64,000 nucleotides of DNA from Candidatus Accumulibacter sp. 66-26 (GTDB lineage: Bacteria; Pseudomonadota; Gammaproteobacteria; Burkholderiales; Rhodocyclaceae), in the NCBI GenBank assembly GCA_001897745.1, contig MKUH01000023.1, positions 62,001 through 126,000 on the forward strand, in the 5' to 3' direction. Of the stretch, positions 28,145-36,467 are shown in pieces. A program made the translations under genes and the position numbers. The notes under the pieces were generated by a model. That model ran no database searches and was not told the DNA's origin. It was given only the letters and a program-made list of their open reading frames with translations. Position 1 is the first letter of the stretch; the number at the start of each line of letters is the position of its first letter.

Positions 28145-29362
28145 CTATGCATCGCGGCTTTGCAGCCAGCGTTCCAGATCGAGCAGCGAGGCGTCGAGCG
28201 CGCCGGTCGCCCCGGCCAGGTCGGGGCGCCGCTTGTGCGGCAGCAGCGAGCGGCGGTGGTCCTTGAGCCCGGCGACGTCGAGGCGGATACCGTGCCGCGC
28301 CAGGATGGGCGCCAGTTCGTGGCGGCGCCGGTACAGTTCGCTGCGCGTGCGCTGGTAGGCGTGCTCGCACAGCCGGCGCCGGCTGCGGTAGCTGAAGACG
28401 TTGGTGAAGAACATCTCGGTGTCGTCGCTCGTCGGTTCGAAAAGAACGACGTCGGCGTCGCCGTACTCGTGCCGGTAGCGGTCCATGCCGACCCGCATGC
28501 GCGAATGGATGATCGCGCGGAAGGTCTGCGAGAGAACCACCGGCAGGCCGCCGTCGACGAGGTGCGCCGGCGCGTGCGCAAGATGTTCGCGTTGCGGATG
28601 GCGGGCAGCGAGGCCGGCGTCGAAGGGCACCAGCGGGTTGATGCAGAGCACCAGCTCCGCCCCCTCGCGCAGGGCCACCGAAGCGTGCAGGGTCTTGATC
28701 AGCGCGCCATCCACGTAATAGCGCCCGTCGATCCGCACCGGCGGAAAGAGGCCGGGCAGCGCGGCGCTCGCCTGCACGGCGGTCGAAATCGGCACCTTGT
28801 CGTAGCCTGCGCTGCCGAAGGCGACCGACTCGCCCGAATCGAGATCGGTGGTGACGAGGAAGAGACGGTGGCGCAGTTTGCGGAAGTCGTTGGTCCGCCC
28901 GGGCATCGAAAACAGCTTGCGCAGCAGCTTGTCGACCCCGGAATTGTCGAGCATACCGGCCGGCAGCGCGTGGCCGAGCCGCTGGAAGGCCTCGAACATC
29001 CCGAGATGCCAGGGATCGGAAACGTAGTGCAGGAAGGACGACCAGAGCAGCGGCGGCACCGAGAGCAGGCGCTTGCAGTACTCGCCGAAGGCCGGGCGCA
29101 GCAGCATGTCGGGATCGAACATCTCGTCGGCGTCGTTCTGGACCAGCATGCGCGCCAGCTTGGCCGGACTCATGCCGTTCGCCAGCAAGGCGGCGATGAA
29201 GCCCCCCGAACTGACGCCGACGTAGCAATCGAATTCGTTGAAGTCGGCGCCCTCGAAGGCCTCGGCCAGCGCCGCCATGGCGCCGACCTCGTAGATTCCG
29301 CCGACCGGCCCGCCGCCGGCCAGCGCAAGACCGATCCGTGGACGCTTCTGTCTGGCGACCAT
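28145..29362 (-). CDS. patatin-like phospholipase
   Basis: Serine lipid acyl hydrolase of the patatin family, 405 residues. The oxyanion loop is LALAGGGPVGGIYEVGA, the nucleophile elbow is GVSSGG, and the catalytic aspartate lies in DGRYYVDGAL. The rest is family-typical up to SQTFRAIIHSRMR and an Arg/His-rich C-terminus. I start at ATG 29362, with a strong GGGGGAGAG site; an upstream in-frame ATG at 29425 adds 21 residues without similarity. It lies on the same strand as the phasin gene upstream, which suggests action on granule or membrane lipids. Confidence 0.9.
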   Translation of the reverse strand: MVARQKRPRIGLALAGGGPVGGIYEVGAMAALAEAFEGADFNEFDCYVGVSSGGFIAALLANGMSPAKLARMLVQNDADEMFDPDMLLRPAFGEYCKRLLSVPPLLWSSFLHYVSDPWHLGMFEAFQRLGHALPAGMLDNSGVDKLLRKLFSMPGRTNDFRKLRHRLFLVTTDLDSGESVAFGSAGYDKVPISTAVQASAALPGLFPPVRIDGRYYVDGALIKTLHASVALREGAELVLCINPLVPFDAGLAARHPQREHLAHAPAHLVDGGLPVVLSQTFRAIIHSRMRVGMDRYRHEYGDADVVLFEPTSDDTEMFFTNVFSYRSRRRLCEHAYQRTRSELYRRRHELAPILARHGIRLDVAGLKDHRRSLLPHKRRPDLAGATGALDASLLDLERWLQSRDA

Positions 29363-29526
29363 TGAACTCTCCCCCTGGATGAACGACGGCGCCGGGCGCG
29401 GCAGCATTCCCGCGTCCGGCGCCATCGATTCTCAAACTGCGACGCCCGAATGTCCGTCGCCGGTTCCCGGCGGCGGCGCCACCGGGGCGCCGCCGGACGC
29501 CGCCCCCGCCTTGAAGCGATGCCCGT

Positions 29527-30195
29527 TCAGGCGTTGCTGGTGGCGATGTTCTTCAGCACCTCGGCCGGCGTCACGGCCGGGACGACCTTGGCCGCATTCT
29601 TCTTCACGGCGGGCTTGGCGGCCGGCTTGGCGGCGCTTTTCACCGCAGGCCGGGCGGCGGCTTTCGCAGCCGGTTTGGCGGCCGCCTTGACCGCCGGTCT
29701 GGCAACCGGCTTGGCAACCGGCTTGGCAACCGGCTTGGCGACCGGCTTCGCCGCGGCTTTCGCGGCGGGCTGCGCGGCCGCTTTCGCCGGCGCCTTCCGC
29801 GCCGCCGGCTTGGCCTGCGCGTCGGTCAACTCCTGCACCACGGCGGTCAGTTCGACCACCCGCTTCGACAGACGGTCGATGTCCTTCTTGCTCGGCACGC
29901 CGAGACTGCCCAGCGCGCGGGCGACGCGATCCTCGAACACCTGCTCCAGGCGATCCCACGTTCCGGCGGCCTTGCCCGCGACCTCGGCGATCTTCTCGTC
30001 GGTCAGCTTGCGGGTACGCGACTGGATCGTTTCGCCTTCCTTGACCAGCGCCTCGAACACCTTGTTGCCCTCGACCTGCGCCTTGGCGAAGGCGCCGAGT
30101 CCGGCCAGCCAAATCTGATGTGCCGATTCCTTGACGGTCATCGCGAGTTGGTTCTCGCTCAAGCCACCGGCCAGCGCTTTGAGTTTCTTGCCCAT
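29527..30195 (-). CDS. PhaF-like phasin with lysine/alanine-rich tail
   Basis: Granule-associated phasin, 222 residues. The N-terminal 130 residues are helical and phasin-like (QIWLAGLGAFAKAQVEGNKVFEALVKEGE, then a coiled coil DIDRLSKRVVELTAVVQELT). The C-terminal half is a histone-H1-like run of AKPA/AKPV units ending PAEVLKNIATSNA. PhaF proteins of pseudomonads share this layout and bind both granules and DNA, helping segregate granules at division. A strong AAGGAG site precedes ATG. It is divergent from the fatty acyl-CoA reductase gene across a 144-base promoter region. It could coat wax-ester as well as PHA inclusions. Confidence 0.88.
   Translation of the reverse strand: MGKKLKALAGGLSENQLAMTVKESAHQIWLAGLGAFAKAQVEGNKVFEALVKEGETIQSRTRKLTDEKIAEVAGKAAGTWDRLEQVFEDRVARALGSLGVPSKKDIDRLSKRVVELTAVVQELTDAQAKPAARKAPAKAAAQPAAKAAAKPVAKPVAKPVAKPVARPAVKAAAKPAAKAAARPAVKSAAKPAAKPAVKKNAAKVVPAVTPAEVLKNIATSNA
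29701..29748. repeat. 12-bp repeats coding the phasin tail
   Basis: Four head-to-tail copies of GGCAACCGGCTT (the last with one change) encode consecutive Lys-Pro-Val-Ala units in the phasin tail. The number may vary between strains. Confidence 0.85.
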
Positions 30196-30339
30196 CGTTT
30201 TCTCCTTGAGTCGGGTAGTGATCGGGCTCGCGCTTTTCGCTTGCCCTTCGATGCCAGTGTAGTGAAAATGACTAGAGGATGCACACTAAAAGCCTAGGTG
30301 TTTCCCTCTAATCAATGACATAAGACAAAGGAGACGGGC

Positions 30340-32331
30340 ATGAACTATTTCATCACCGGGGCCACCGGTTTCATCGGCAAACGGCTGGTCGCAAAGCTCC
30401 TGGAACGCCCGGGCAGCGTGATCTATTTTCTGACGCGCAGTATCGAGCTGCCGCGCCTGGAGCCGCTCTACGAATACTGGGGCGCCGATGACAGCCGCGT
30501 CGTCCCGGTCGTCGGCGACCTGACCGAGCCCCGTCTCGGCGTGGCGAAAGCCGAGGCGCGCAAGCTGAAGTACAAGATCACGCACTTCTTCCACCTGGCC
30601 GCCATCTACGACCTGAAAGCGAGCGCCGAGGACCAGCAGCGCGCCAACGTCGACGGCACGCGCAACACCGTGCAATTCGCCGAGGAGATCGGCGCCAAGC
30701 ATTTCCATCTGGTCAGTTCGATCGCCTCGGCCGGCCTGTTCGAGGGACTCTTCCGCGAGGACATGTTCGAGGAGGCGGAAAACCTCGACAACCCCTACTT
30801 TCGCACCAAGCACGATTCCGAAGGCATCGTGCGCAAGGAGTGCAAAATTCCGTGGCGCATCTACCGTCCGGCCATCGTCGTCGGCGATTCGCGCAGCGGC
30901 GAGATGGACAAGATCGACGGCCCCTACTACTTCTTCAAGCTGATCCAGAAGACGCGCAAGTTCCTGCCTTCGTGGATGCCGGCGATCGGCCTCGAAGGCG
31001 GGCGCATCAACGTGGTGCCGGTGGACTTCGTGGCCGCCGCAATGGACCACATCGCGCATCTGCCGAAGGAGGACGGCAAGTGCTTCCACCTCACCGACCC
31101 GACGCCGATGCGCGTCGGCGACCTGCTCAACACCTTCTCGCGCGCCGCGCACGCGCCGCAGATGACGATGCGCGTCAATGCCGCGCTGTTCGGCTTCGTC
31201 CCGCGCTCGGTGCGCAAGGCGATGTTCGCGCTGACGCCGGTGCGCCGCATCCGGCACGCGATCATGAAGGACCTCGGCCTGCCCGACGACATCCTCGAAT
31301 TCATCAACTACCCGACGCGCTTCGACTGCCGCGAGACGCAGCGCGCGCTCAAGGGCAGCGGCATCGCCGTGCCGCCGCTCGACGCCTACGCCTGGCGCCT
31401 GTGGGACTACTGGGAGCGCCACCTCGACCCCGATCTCTTCATCGACCGCACGCTGCGCGGCAAGGTCGAAGGCAAGGTCGTGCTCGTCACCGGCGGCTCG
31501 TCGGGAATCGGCAAGGCGACGATCCGCAAGATCGCCGAAGCCGGCGCGATCGCCGTCACCATCGCGCGCGACGCCGAGCAGCTGGAGGAAACGCGCAAGG
31601 AGTTCGAGGCCGCCGGCCTGACGCTGCACACCTACGTCGTCGACATCGCCGACGCGGCCCAGTGCGAGGCCTTCGTCGCCCGCGTCAACGCCGAGCATGG
31701 CGGCGTCGACATCCTGGTCAACAACGCCGGGCGCTCGATCCGGCGCGGCATCGAAAGCTCCTTCGACCGCTTCCACGACTTCGAGCGCACCATGGAGGTG
31801 AACTACTTCGGCGCCCTGCGTCTGACCATGGGCCTGCTGCCGGGAATGATCGCCAGACGCCGCGGACACGTCATCAACATCTCGTCGATCGGCGTGCTGA
31901 CCAACGCGCCGCGCTTCTCCGCCTACGTCGCGTCGAAGGCGGCGATGGACGCGTGGACGCGCTGCGCCGCATCGGAATTCGCCGACCGCCACGTCGAATT
32001 CACGACGATCAACATGCCGCTCGTGAAAACGCCGATGATCGCGCCGACCAAAATTTACGATCAGGTGCCGACGCTCACTCCGGAAGAGGCCGCCGACCTC
32101 GTCGTCGACGCCATCGTGCACAAACCGGTACGCATCGCCACGCGTCTCGGCATCTGCGGCTCGGTGCTGCACGCCCTGATGCCCAAGGTCGCGCAGATCG
32201 TCATGAACACCAGCTTCCGCATGTTCCCCGACTCGAGCGCCGCCGCGCACAAGCAGGAAGGCGGCCTGCCCGCGCTGCCGAGCGCCGATCAGGTCGCCTT
32301 CACGCAGATCATGCGCGGGATACATTTCTAG
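30340..32331 (+). CDS. two-domain fatty acyl-CoA reductase (alcohol-forming type)
   Basis: Fusion of two short-chain dehydrogenase domains, 663 residues, strongly resembling Marinobacter fatty acyl-CoA reductase (Maqu_2507 type), which reduces acyl-CoA through the aldehyde to the fatty alcohol with NADPH. The N-terminal domain has GATGFIG (7-13) and the YFRTK catalytic pair (153-157), with EDMFEEAENLDNPYF and DGPYYFFKLIQK as in that enzyme. The C-terminal domain has TGGSSGIG (384-391), NNAGRSIRRG and YVASK (529-533), ending AFTQIMRGIHF. The match covers full length, including the linker INYPTRFDCRE. An AAAGGAG site precedes ATG. A strong terminator follows. It probably supplies fatty alcohol to the WS/DGAT at 21.5 kb. 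Confidence 0.9.
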   Translation: MNYFITGATGFIGKRLVAKLLERPGSVIYFLTRSIELPRLEPLYEYWGADDSRVVPVVGDLTEPRLGVAKAEARKLKYKITHFFHLAAIYDLKASAEDQQRANVDGTRNTVQFAEEIGAKHFHLVSSIASAGLFEGLFREDMFEEAENLDNPYFRTKHDSEGIVRKECKIPWRIYRPAIVVGDSRSGEMDKIDGPYYFFKLIQKTRKFLPSWMPAIGLEGGRINVVPVDFVAAAMDHIAHLPKEDGKCFHLTDPTPMRVGDLLNTFSRAAHAPQMTMRVNAALFGFVPRSVRKAMFALTPVRRIRHAIMKDLGLPDDILEFINYPTRFDCRETQRALKGSGIAVPPLDAYAWRLWDYWERHLDPDLFIDRTLRGKVEGKVVLVTGGSSGIGKATIRKIAEAGAIAVTIARDAEQLEETRKEFEAAGLTLHTYVVDIADAAQCEAFVARVNAEHGGVDILVNNAGRSIRRGIESSFDRFHDFERTMEVNYFGALRLTMGLLPGMIARRRGHVINISSIGVLTNAPRFSAYVASKAAMDAWTRCAASEFADRHVEFTTINMPLVKTPMIAPTKIYDQVPTLTPEEAADLVVDAIVHKPVRIATRLGICGSVLHALMPKVAQIVMNTSFRMFPDSSAAAHKQEGGLPALPSADQVAFTQIMRGIHF

Positions 32332-32411
32332 ACGGGGAATCCGCCAGTCAGCCGCCGGACGGCGGCGGAAAGACGCACCGCGGCTCCGGCAAGGTCACGC
32401 GGCCGTGAGCG

Positions 32412-32450
32412 AAAAGGCCGCACCGATCAGGATCGGTGCGGCCTTTCTTC
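32412..32450. terminator. bidirectional intrinsic terminator
   Basis: A 15-bp perfect stem (AAGGCCGCACCGATC / GATCGGTGCGGCCTT, 32414-32428 and 32431-32445) with pyrimidine-rich flanks on both strands. It separates the reductase gene from the convergent DUF4124-type gene. Confidence 0.85.
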
Positions 32451-32548
32451 ATTCTCCATCCGTATGGCTTGCGAGGCTCCCGCGCAAGGGCGCTTCATCC
32501 AATGGCCTTGCGGATACATCGCTTTTATTTCACGGCCGAGCTGCGCCG

Positions 32549-33256
32549 TCAGCGATCCATCCGCCGCAAGCCCTCCGCCGCCTTCGCTTTCGGCTCGATC
32601 ACCGCCGCCGGAGATGGCGCCTGAGGCGGCCGGGGCGCCAGGGGCGCTTCGGGCGGCCTGGGCGCCGGACGGCGCTGCAGGAGGGTGGCGTGGCGCAGGT
32701 AGAACTGCACCGGCGCGGCCTGCTTCAGGACCTGCCCGTTGCGGTCCACGATGGCCGCGGCCAACTGGTGGCGCTGGTTGGGTGGCGGCAGTTCGTCGCC
32801 CCAGAACTCGGGCGGGATCGTGAACTCGGTCGCGGTGAAGCGCTGGGCGACCGGCCGGCCGTCGACGCTGACCGCGAAGGCATGCCCGTCGCCGATCCGC
32901 AGTGCGGGGGCGACGCTGAGGCGGACCTCGAACTGCGCGGTATTGGCGACGACGCTGCCGTCCTCCTCCGGCGCGACGATGGCGAAACTGCGGTAGACGG
33001 CGGTCGCGGCTGCGGGTGAGGCGGCGGCCCCCGGCTGCACGGCGGGAGCCGTCGATGCGGCGGGCGGGGAAGGCGGCGGCGCGGGCGGCGCCTCCATGAC
33101 GTTTATCGGCGGCAGGACCAGCACCTTGGCGCCGGGCGACGGCCGATTGGAAAACACCGGGCCGTTCGGTCCCTTCGATTCATAGATCGTCTGCGCCGGC
33201 ACGACGCCCGGCAGCAGGCAGGCGCTCAGGACGCACGCGGCTAGCGATCGCCTCAT
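32549..33256 (-). CDS. secreted proline-rich protein with N-terminal DUF4124-like motif
   Basis: Exported protein of 235 residues. A signal peptide (SLAACVLSACLLPGVVPAQ) is followed by TIYESKGPNGPVFSNRPSPGAKV, a DUF4124-like start. A Pro/Ala linker comes next, then a beta-rich domain with DGHAFAVSVDGRPVAQRF, FWGDELPPPNQRHQLAAAIVDRNGQVL, and a proline-rich C-terminus. The middle resembles the Ig-like segment seen in many betaproteobacterial DUF4124 proteins. Function unknown. A GGAGG site supports ATG 33256; an extension upstream would overlap the hydrolase gene, 17 bases away. Confidence 0.75.
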   Translation of the reverse strand: MRRSLAACVLSACLLPGVVPAQTIYESKGPNGPVFSNRPSPGAKVLVLPPINVMEAPPAPPPSPPAASTAPAVQPGAAASPAAATAVYRSFAIVAPEEDGSVVANTAQFEVRLSVAPALRIGDGHAFAVSVDGRPVAQRFTATEFTIPPEFWGDELPPPNQRHQLAAAIVDRNGQVLKQAAPVQFYLRHATLLQRRPAPRPPEAPLAPRPPQAPSPAAVIEPKAKAAEGLRRMDR

Positions 33257-33273
33257 GGAAACCTCCACAAACT

Positions 33274-34176
33274 TCAGTCGGCGCTGGCCGTCGCCGGTTC
33301 TTCCAGCGCCGCGCACAGGGCGGCGGCGACCCGCGGCGAGAAGAGCATGGCCAGATGCCCGATGCCGTCGACCCGGCGCATGCGCGCGCCGGGCAGCTCG
33401 AGATTCGTCTGCGGCATCACGTAGTTGTCGCGCGGGCTGACGATGGCGATAGTTTCAACCGCCGGCGCCTCCTGCGCAAGCGCCTGCAGCCAGGCGCTGC
33501 CGGCCTCCATCTGGCGGCCGTTGCAGCCGATGCCGAGCAGCGCCAGGCGGCTGCCGCCGTACGGCGTGCCGAGCGTCACGACGCGCGCTATACGCGCGGC
33601 GCCGTAGCGGCGCATGAAGGCGCGCGCGACGAGGCCGCCCATGCTGTGCCCGACGAGGATCAGACGCGCGGCGCCGGTCTGCGCGAGCACTTCGTCGATG
33701 CGCCGCGAGAGCGGCTCCGCATAGTTGTCGATGCTGGTGTAGACGGGCTCCAGATTGATCGTCGCCACCGTCCAGCCGGCCGCCTCGAGGCGCCGGCGCA
33801 GCCACCACCAGGCGCCGCGCGAGCAGCCGTAGCCGTGGATGAGCAGCAGCGGCGGACGCGCCCCGCTCGGACGCAGGCGGTCCTCGCCCATCCAGAGACG
33901 CTCGAAGGGCAGGATGAGGATGAAGCAGGCGAGGAAGGCGAGGTATTCGCCGAGCATCATCGCCGCAGCGCGCGCCGGGCCGAGGCGCGGCGCCGGCGAC
34001 TGCCAGGCGCGGGCGTAGATCCAGGTGATCAGGTTGATGTTGGCGCGTGCAAGAAGCACGCCGCCGACGGCGAACAGCGCGGCGGGCGACGGCGGAAGCT
34101 TGAACCCGTCGAGGGCGATCCAGGCGTAGAACGATAGTTCGCAGAGGAGAAACAGGCGGAGGGCGATAGCTAGCAT
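33274..34176 (-). CDS. membrane-anchored alpha/beta hydrolase (lipase-like)
   Basis: Serine hydrolase of 300 residues. N-terminal hydrophobic helices (ALRLFLLCELSFYAWIAL and YLAFLACFILILPF) anchor it in the membrane. The lipase fold follows: LLLIHGYGCSRGAWWWLRR (oxyanion), nucleophile elbow GHSMGG, LGTPYGGSRLALLG, the acid in SPRDNYVMPQ and the catalytic histidine in GIGHLAML. LGTPYGG and the GHSMGG elbow are typical of triacylglycerol lipases and wax-ester hydrolases. Its location 155 bases downstream of a GMC alcohol oxidase suggests release of fatty alcohol or acid, which is inference. The start at 34176 is the first ATG giving the N-terminal helix. Confidence 0.88.
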   Translation of the reverse strand: MLAIALRLFLLCELSFYAWIALDGFKLPPSPAALFAVGGVLLARANINLITWIYARAWQSPAPRLGPARAAAMMLGEYLAFLACFILILPFERLWMGEDRLRPSGARPPLLLIHGYGCSRGAWWWLRRRLEAAGWTVATINLEPVYTSIDNYAEPLSRRIDEVLAQTGAARLILVGHSMGGLVARAFMRRYGAARIARVVTLGTPYGGSRLALLGIGCNGRQMEAGSAWLQALAQEAPAVETIAIVSPRDNYVMPQTNLELPGARMRRVDGIGHLAMLFSPRVAAALCAALEEPATASAD

Positions 34177-34331
34177 GGCGCCACTATAGCCGAAGTGGGA
34201 AGCTCGGAAAAATCGCCTGGCATTCGTCCGAGGCGCGCCGGGTAACGATCTCCCGGGTATCCGCCGGGGCGATGCAGTTTGCGCACAGATTCCGGCGGGC
34301 AGCGCAACGAAGCGCGTGCCGTTCGGGGCGA

Positions 34332-35945
34332 TCAGGGAATCAGCGGCTGCGGTTTTCCGCTCAACTCGGCGGCCAGTAGACTGGCGTTGCGCGCCGTCAG
34401 GCCGTAGATCGAAAGCTGCGGATTGGCGCCCAGGCTGGTCGGGAAGACCGAGCCGTCGTGCACCGAAAGGTTGCTCAGCCAGAAGTGCCGTCCGCGATGG
34501 TCGACGACGCCGCGCGCCGGCACGTCGGCCATACCGCAGCCGCCCATCGCGTGCGCGCTGACGACGCGGCAGAGCAGCGGCTTGAGCGGCAGTCCGGCGA
34601 TCGCCTTCTTCGCCTCGCTCCAGCTCGTGTAGCCCGGCGTCGCCTCGTGCACCGGCGTCACCCAGCGTGCGCCGGCGGCGAACTGGATTTCGGCCATCGC
34701 CAGCAGGGCGCGCCGCGCGCCTTCCCAGAACACGTCGTCGAGCGGGTAGTCGAGGCGCGGCAGGCCGTCGCCGCCGAGGCGCACCTGCCCGCCCCGGCTC
34801 TCGGGATGGAAGCCGTCGCGCAGCAGCGCGATCAGCACCTGCGCGTTGGCGAACTCGCGCATCAGGCGCGCGTGGCCTTCGCCGAACCCCTGCAGCGTCG
34901 TCGAGAAGAGCACAGGGTGCAGCGGCGGCGTTTCGAGCTTGAAGCCGAGCGGCCCGTCGACCGGATCGCGGTGCAGGAAATGATCGGAATACACCGACTG
35001 CGGCGCGCCGGCGTAGCCGTCGACGCGCTCGGGCATCAGCGCCGAGGAGACGACGGTCGGATGCAGGAAGGTGCGCTTGCCGAGCAGCCGGTGCGGGTCG
35101 GGAACGCCGCTGCGCATGAGCAGCGCCGGGCTGCCGATGGCGCCGCCGGCGATCACGAAATGGCGGGCGCGCAATTGCACGCGGCGGCCCGACGGCACGA
35201 TGCCGTCGGCGCCGAGCGCCGCGCAGTCGAGCGCGACGACGCGCTCGCCGGAAAAGCGCAGGCGGTCGGCGCGCAGGCGCGAATACAGCGTCGCGCCGCG
35301 CCGCAGCGCGGCCGGAATCGTCGTGAGCAGCATCGACTGCTTGGCGTTGGTCGGGCAGCCCATGCCGCAGTAGCCGAGGTTCCAGCAGCCCTTGACGTTG
35401 CGCCGGATCGACCCGCACTCGATGCCGAGCGCCTGCGCGCCGCGCAGCAGCGCGTCGTTGTTGGCGTTCGGCGGCGTGTCCCAGGCCCGCACCGAGAGCT
35501 TGTGCTCCATCGCGGCGAACCACGGGGCGAGCGATTCGACCGACAGCGGGCGCAGGCCGAAGGTCGAATCGCGCTGCCAGTAGGCCAGCGCCTCGGGCGG
35601 CGTGCGGAAGCTGCTCGTCCAGTTCACCGTCGTCGAGCCGCCGACGCTGCGCCCCTGCAGGATGGTGATCGCCTTGTCCGTCGTCTTGCGCGCCGCCGAC
35701 TCCTGGTACAGCTCGGGATAAGCCTCGGCCTCGCGCATCTTGAAATCGCCCGACGAGCGCAGCGGCCCTTCCTCGACGAGCACCACGCGCAGCCCGGCGT
35801 CCGACAGGATGTCGGCCGTCACGCCGCCGCCGGCGCCGGTGCCGACGATCACCACGTCGGCCTCCAGCGTCTGGTCGCGCTCGAGCCGCGCGGCGTCGAT
35901 GTGCTTCCAGCCGGCGGCCAGCCCCTCGCGGATCGGATCGCGCAT
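34332..35945 (-). CDS. GMC-family oxidoreductase (long-chain alcohol oxidase-like)
   Basis: FAD-dependent alcohol oxidase or dehydrogenase of the glucose-methanol-choline family, 537 residues. FAD binding: VVIVGTGAGGG (31-41) and QGRSVGGSTTVNW. A cysteine-rich segment GCWNLGYCGMGCPTNAKQ is characteristic of the cholesterol/long-chain-alcohol branch. The C-terminal end has AHAMGGCGMAD and VHDGSVFPTSLGANPQLSIYGL, including the His/Asn active-site block. Its ATG overlaps the upstream Tat-protein stop as TGATG, a coupled pair. Together with the adjacent aldehyde dehydrogenase it can oxidise a primary alcohol to the acid. Confidence 0.9.
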   Translation of the reverse strand: MRDPIREGLAAGWKHIDAARLERDQTLEADVVIVGTGAGGGVTADILSDAGLRVVLVEEGPLRSSGDFKMREAEAYPELYQESAARKTTDKAITILQGRSVGGSTTVNWTSSFRTPPEALAYWQRDSTFGLRPLSVESLAPWFAAMEHKLSVRAWDTPPNANNDALLRGAQALGIECGSIRRNVKGCWNLGYCGMGCPTNAKQSMLLTTIPAALRRGATLYSRLRADRLRFSGERVVALDCAALGADGIVPSGRRVQLRARHFVIAGGAIGSPALLMRSGVPDPHRLLGKRTFLHPTVVSSALMPERVDGYAGAPQSVYSDHFLHRDPVDGPLGFKLETPPLHPVLFSTTLQGFGEGHARLMREFANAQVLIALLRDGFHPESRGGQVRLGGDGLPRLDYPLDDVFWEGARRALLAMAEIQFAAGARWVTPVHEATPGYTSWSEAKKAIAGLPLKPLLCRVVSAHAMGGCGMADVPARGVVDHRGRHFWLSNLSVHDGSVFPTSLGANPQLSIYGLTARNASLLAAELSGKPQPLIP

Positions 35946-36445
35946 CAGAACACCTCCGGCGGACCGGGATAGCCGATCGCCGCCCAGCTTTCGGGGTGCG
36001 CGTACCACGCCCCGAAGGTCAGGTCGTGCAAGGCCAGATAGCCGCTCTGCAAGAGGCCGAGGCGGCTGTTGCGCCAGCTTTCGAGAAAGTCGGCGATCTC
36101 GCCCGGTGCGGCCTCGGACCACGGCGCGGCGACGCCGGCCAGCAGGTGGCGCGCGGGCGCCAGCACGAGCAGGCCGAACAGTTCGCCGACCTCCTTCTGC
36201 GTCGCCGCCGAGAGGCCGGCGACCGCCGTCGCGATGCCGTCGACCGTGCGCGCGATCGCCTGCCGGCGCGGCGCGCCGGACGGCGGCAGGGCGCCGGCGA
36301 GCAGCACGCCGGCGATCGCCGCGAGCATTTCGCGTTCGTCGGACTTCAGCGCGCGCGCGCCGGCCGCGTTGAGCCAGCCGGCGCAGGCCAGGAGGGCGCC
36401 GCCGGCAAGGCCGGTGCGGAGAAAGGTGCGGCGGGTCAGCGGCAT
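35945..36445 (-). CDS. Tat-signal small subunit of the GMC oxidoreductase
   Basis: Protein of 166 residues beginning with a twin-arginine signal LTRRTFLRTGLAGGALLACAGW. The mature part (MLAAIAGVLLAGALPPSG, then KEVGELFGLLVLAP and SGYLALHDLTFGAWY) resembles the gluconate-2-dehydrogenase subunit 3 type of partner proteins found beside GMC dehydrogenases. It may carry the GMC subunit, which has no signal of its own, to the periplasm. TGATG overlap with the GMC gene and a 22-base gap to the upstream aldehyde dehydrogenase make one transcript likely. Confidence 0.8.
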   Translation of the reverse strand: MPLTRRTFLRTGLAGGALLACAGWLNAAGARALKSDEREMLAAIAGVLLAGALPPSGAPRRQAIARTVDGIATAVAGLSAATQKEVGELFGLLVLAPARHLLAGVAAPWSEAAPGEIADFLESWRNSRLGLLQSGYLALHDLTFGAWYAHPESWAAIGYPGPPEVF

Positions 36446-36467
36446 ATCGGGGTCGGCGCGATGGAAA

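Noticed and set aside
20841-30195. Complete PHA synthesis cluster
   Set aside because: A PHA-system protein and a phasin are present, but no phaC synthase, phaB or depolymerase is seen in the window; the thiolase at the right edge is not enough.
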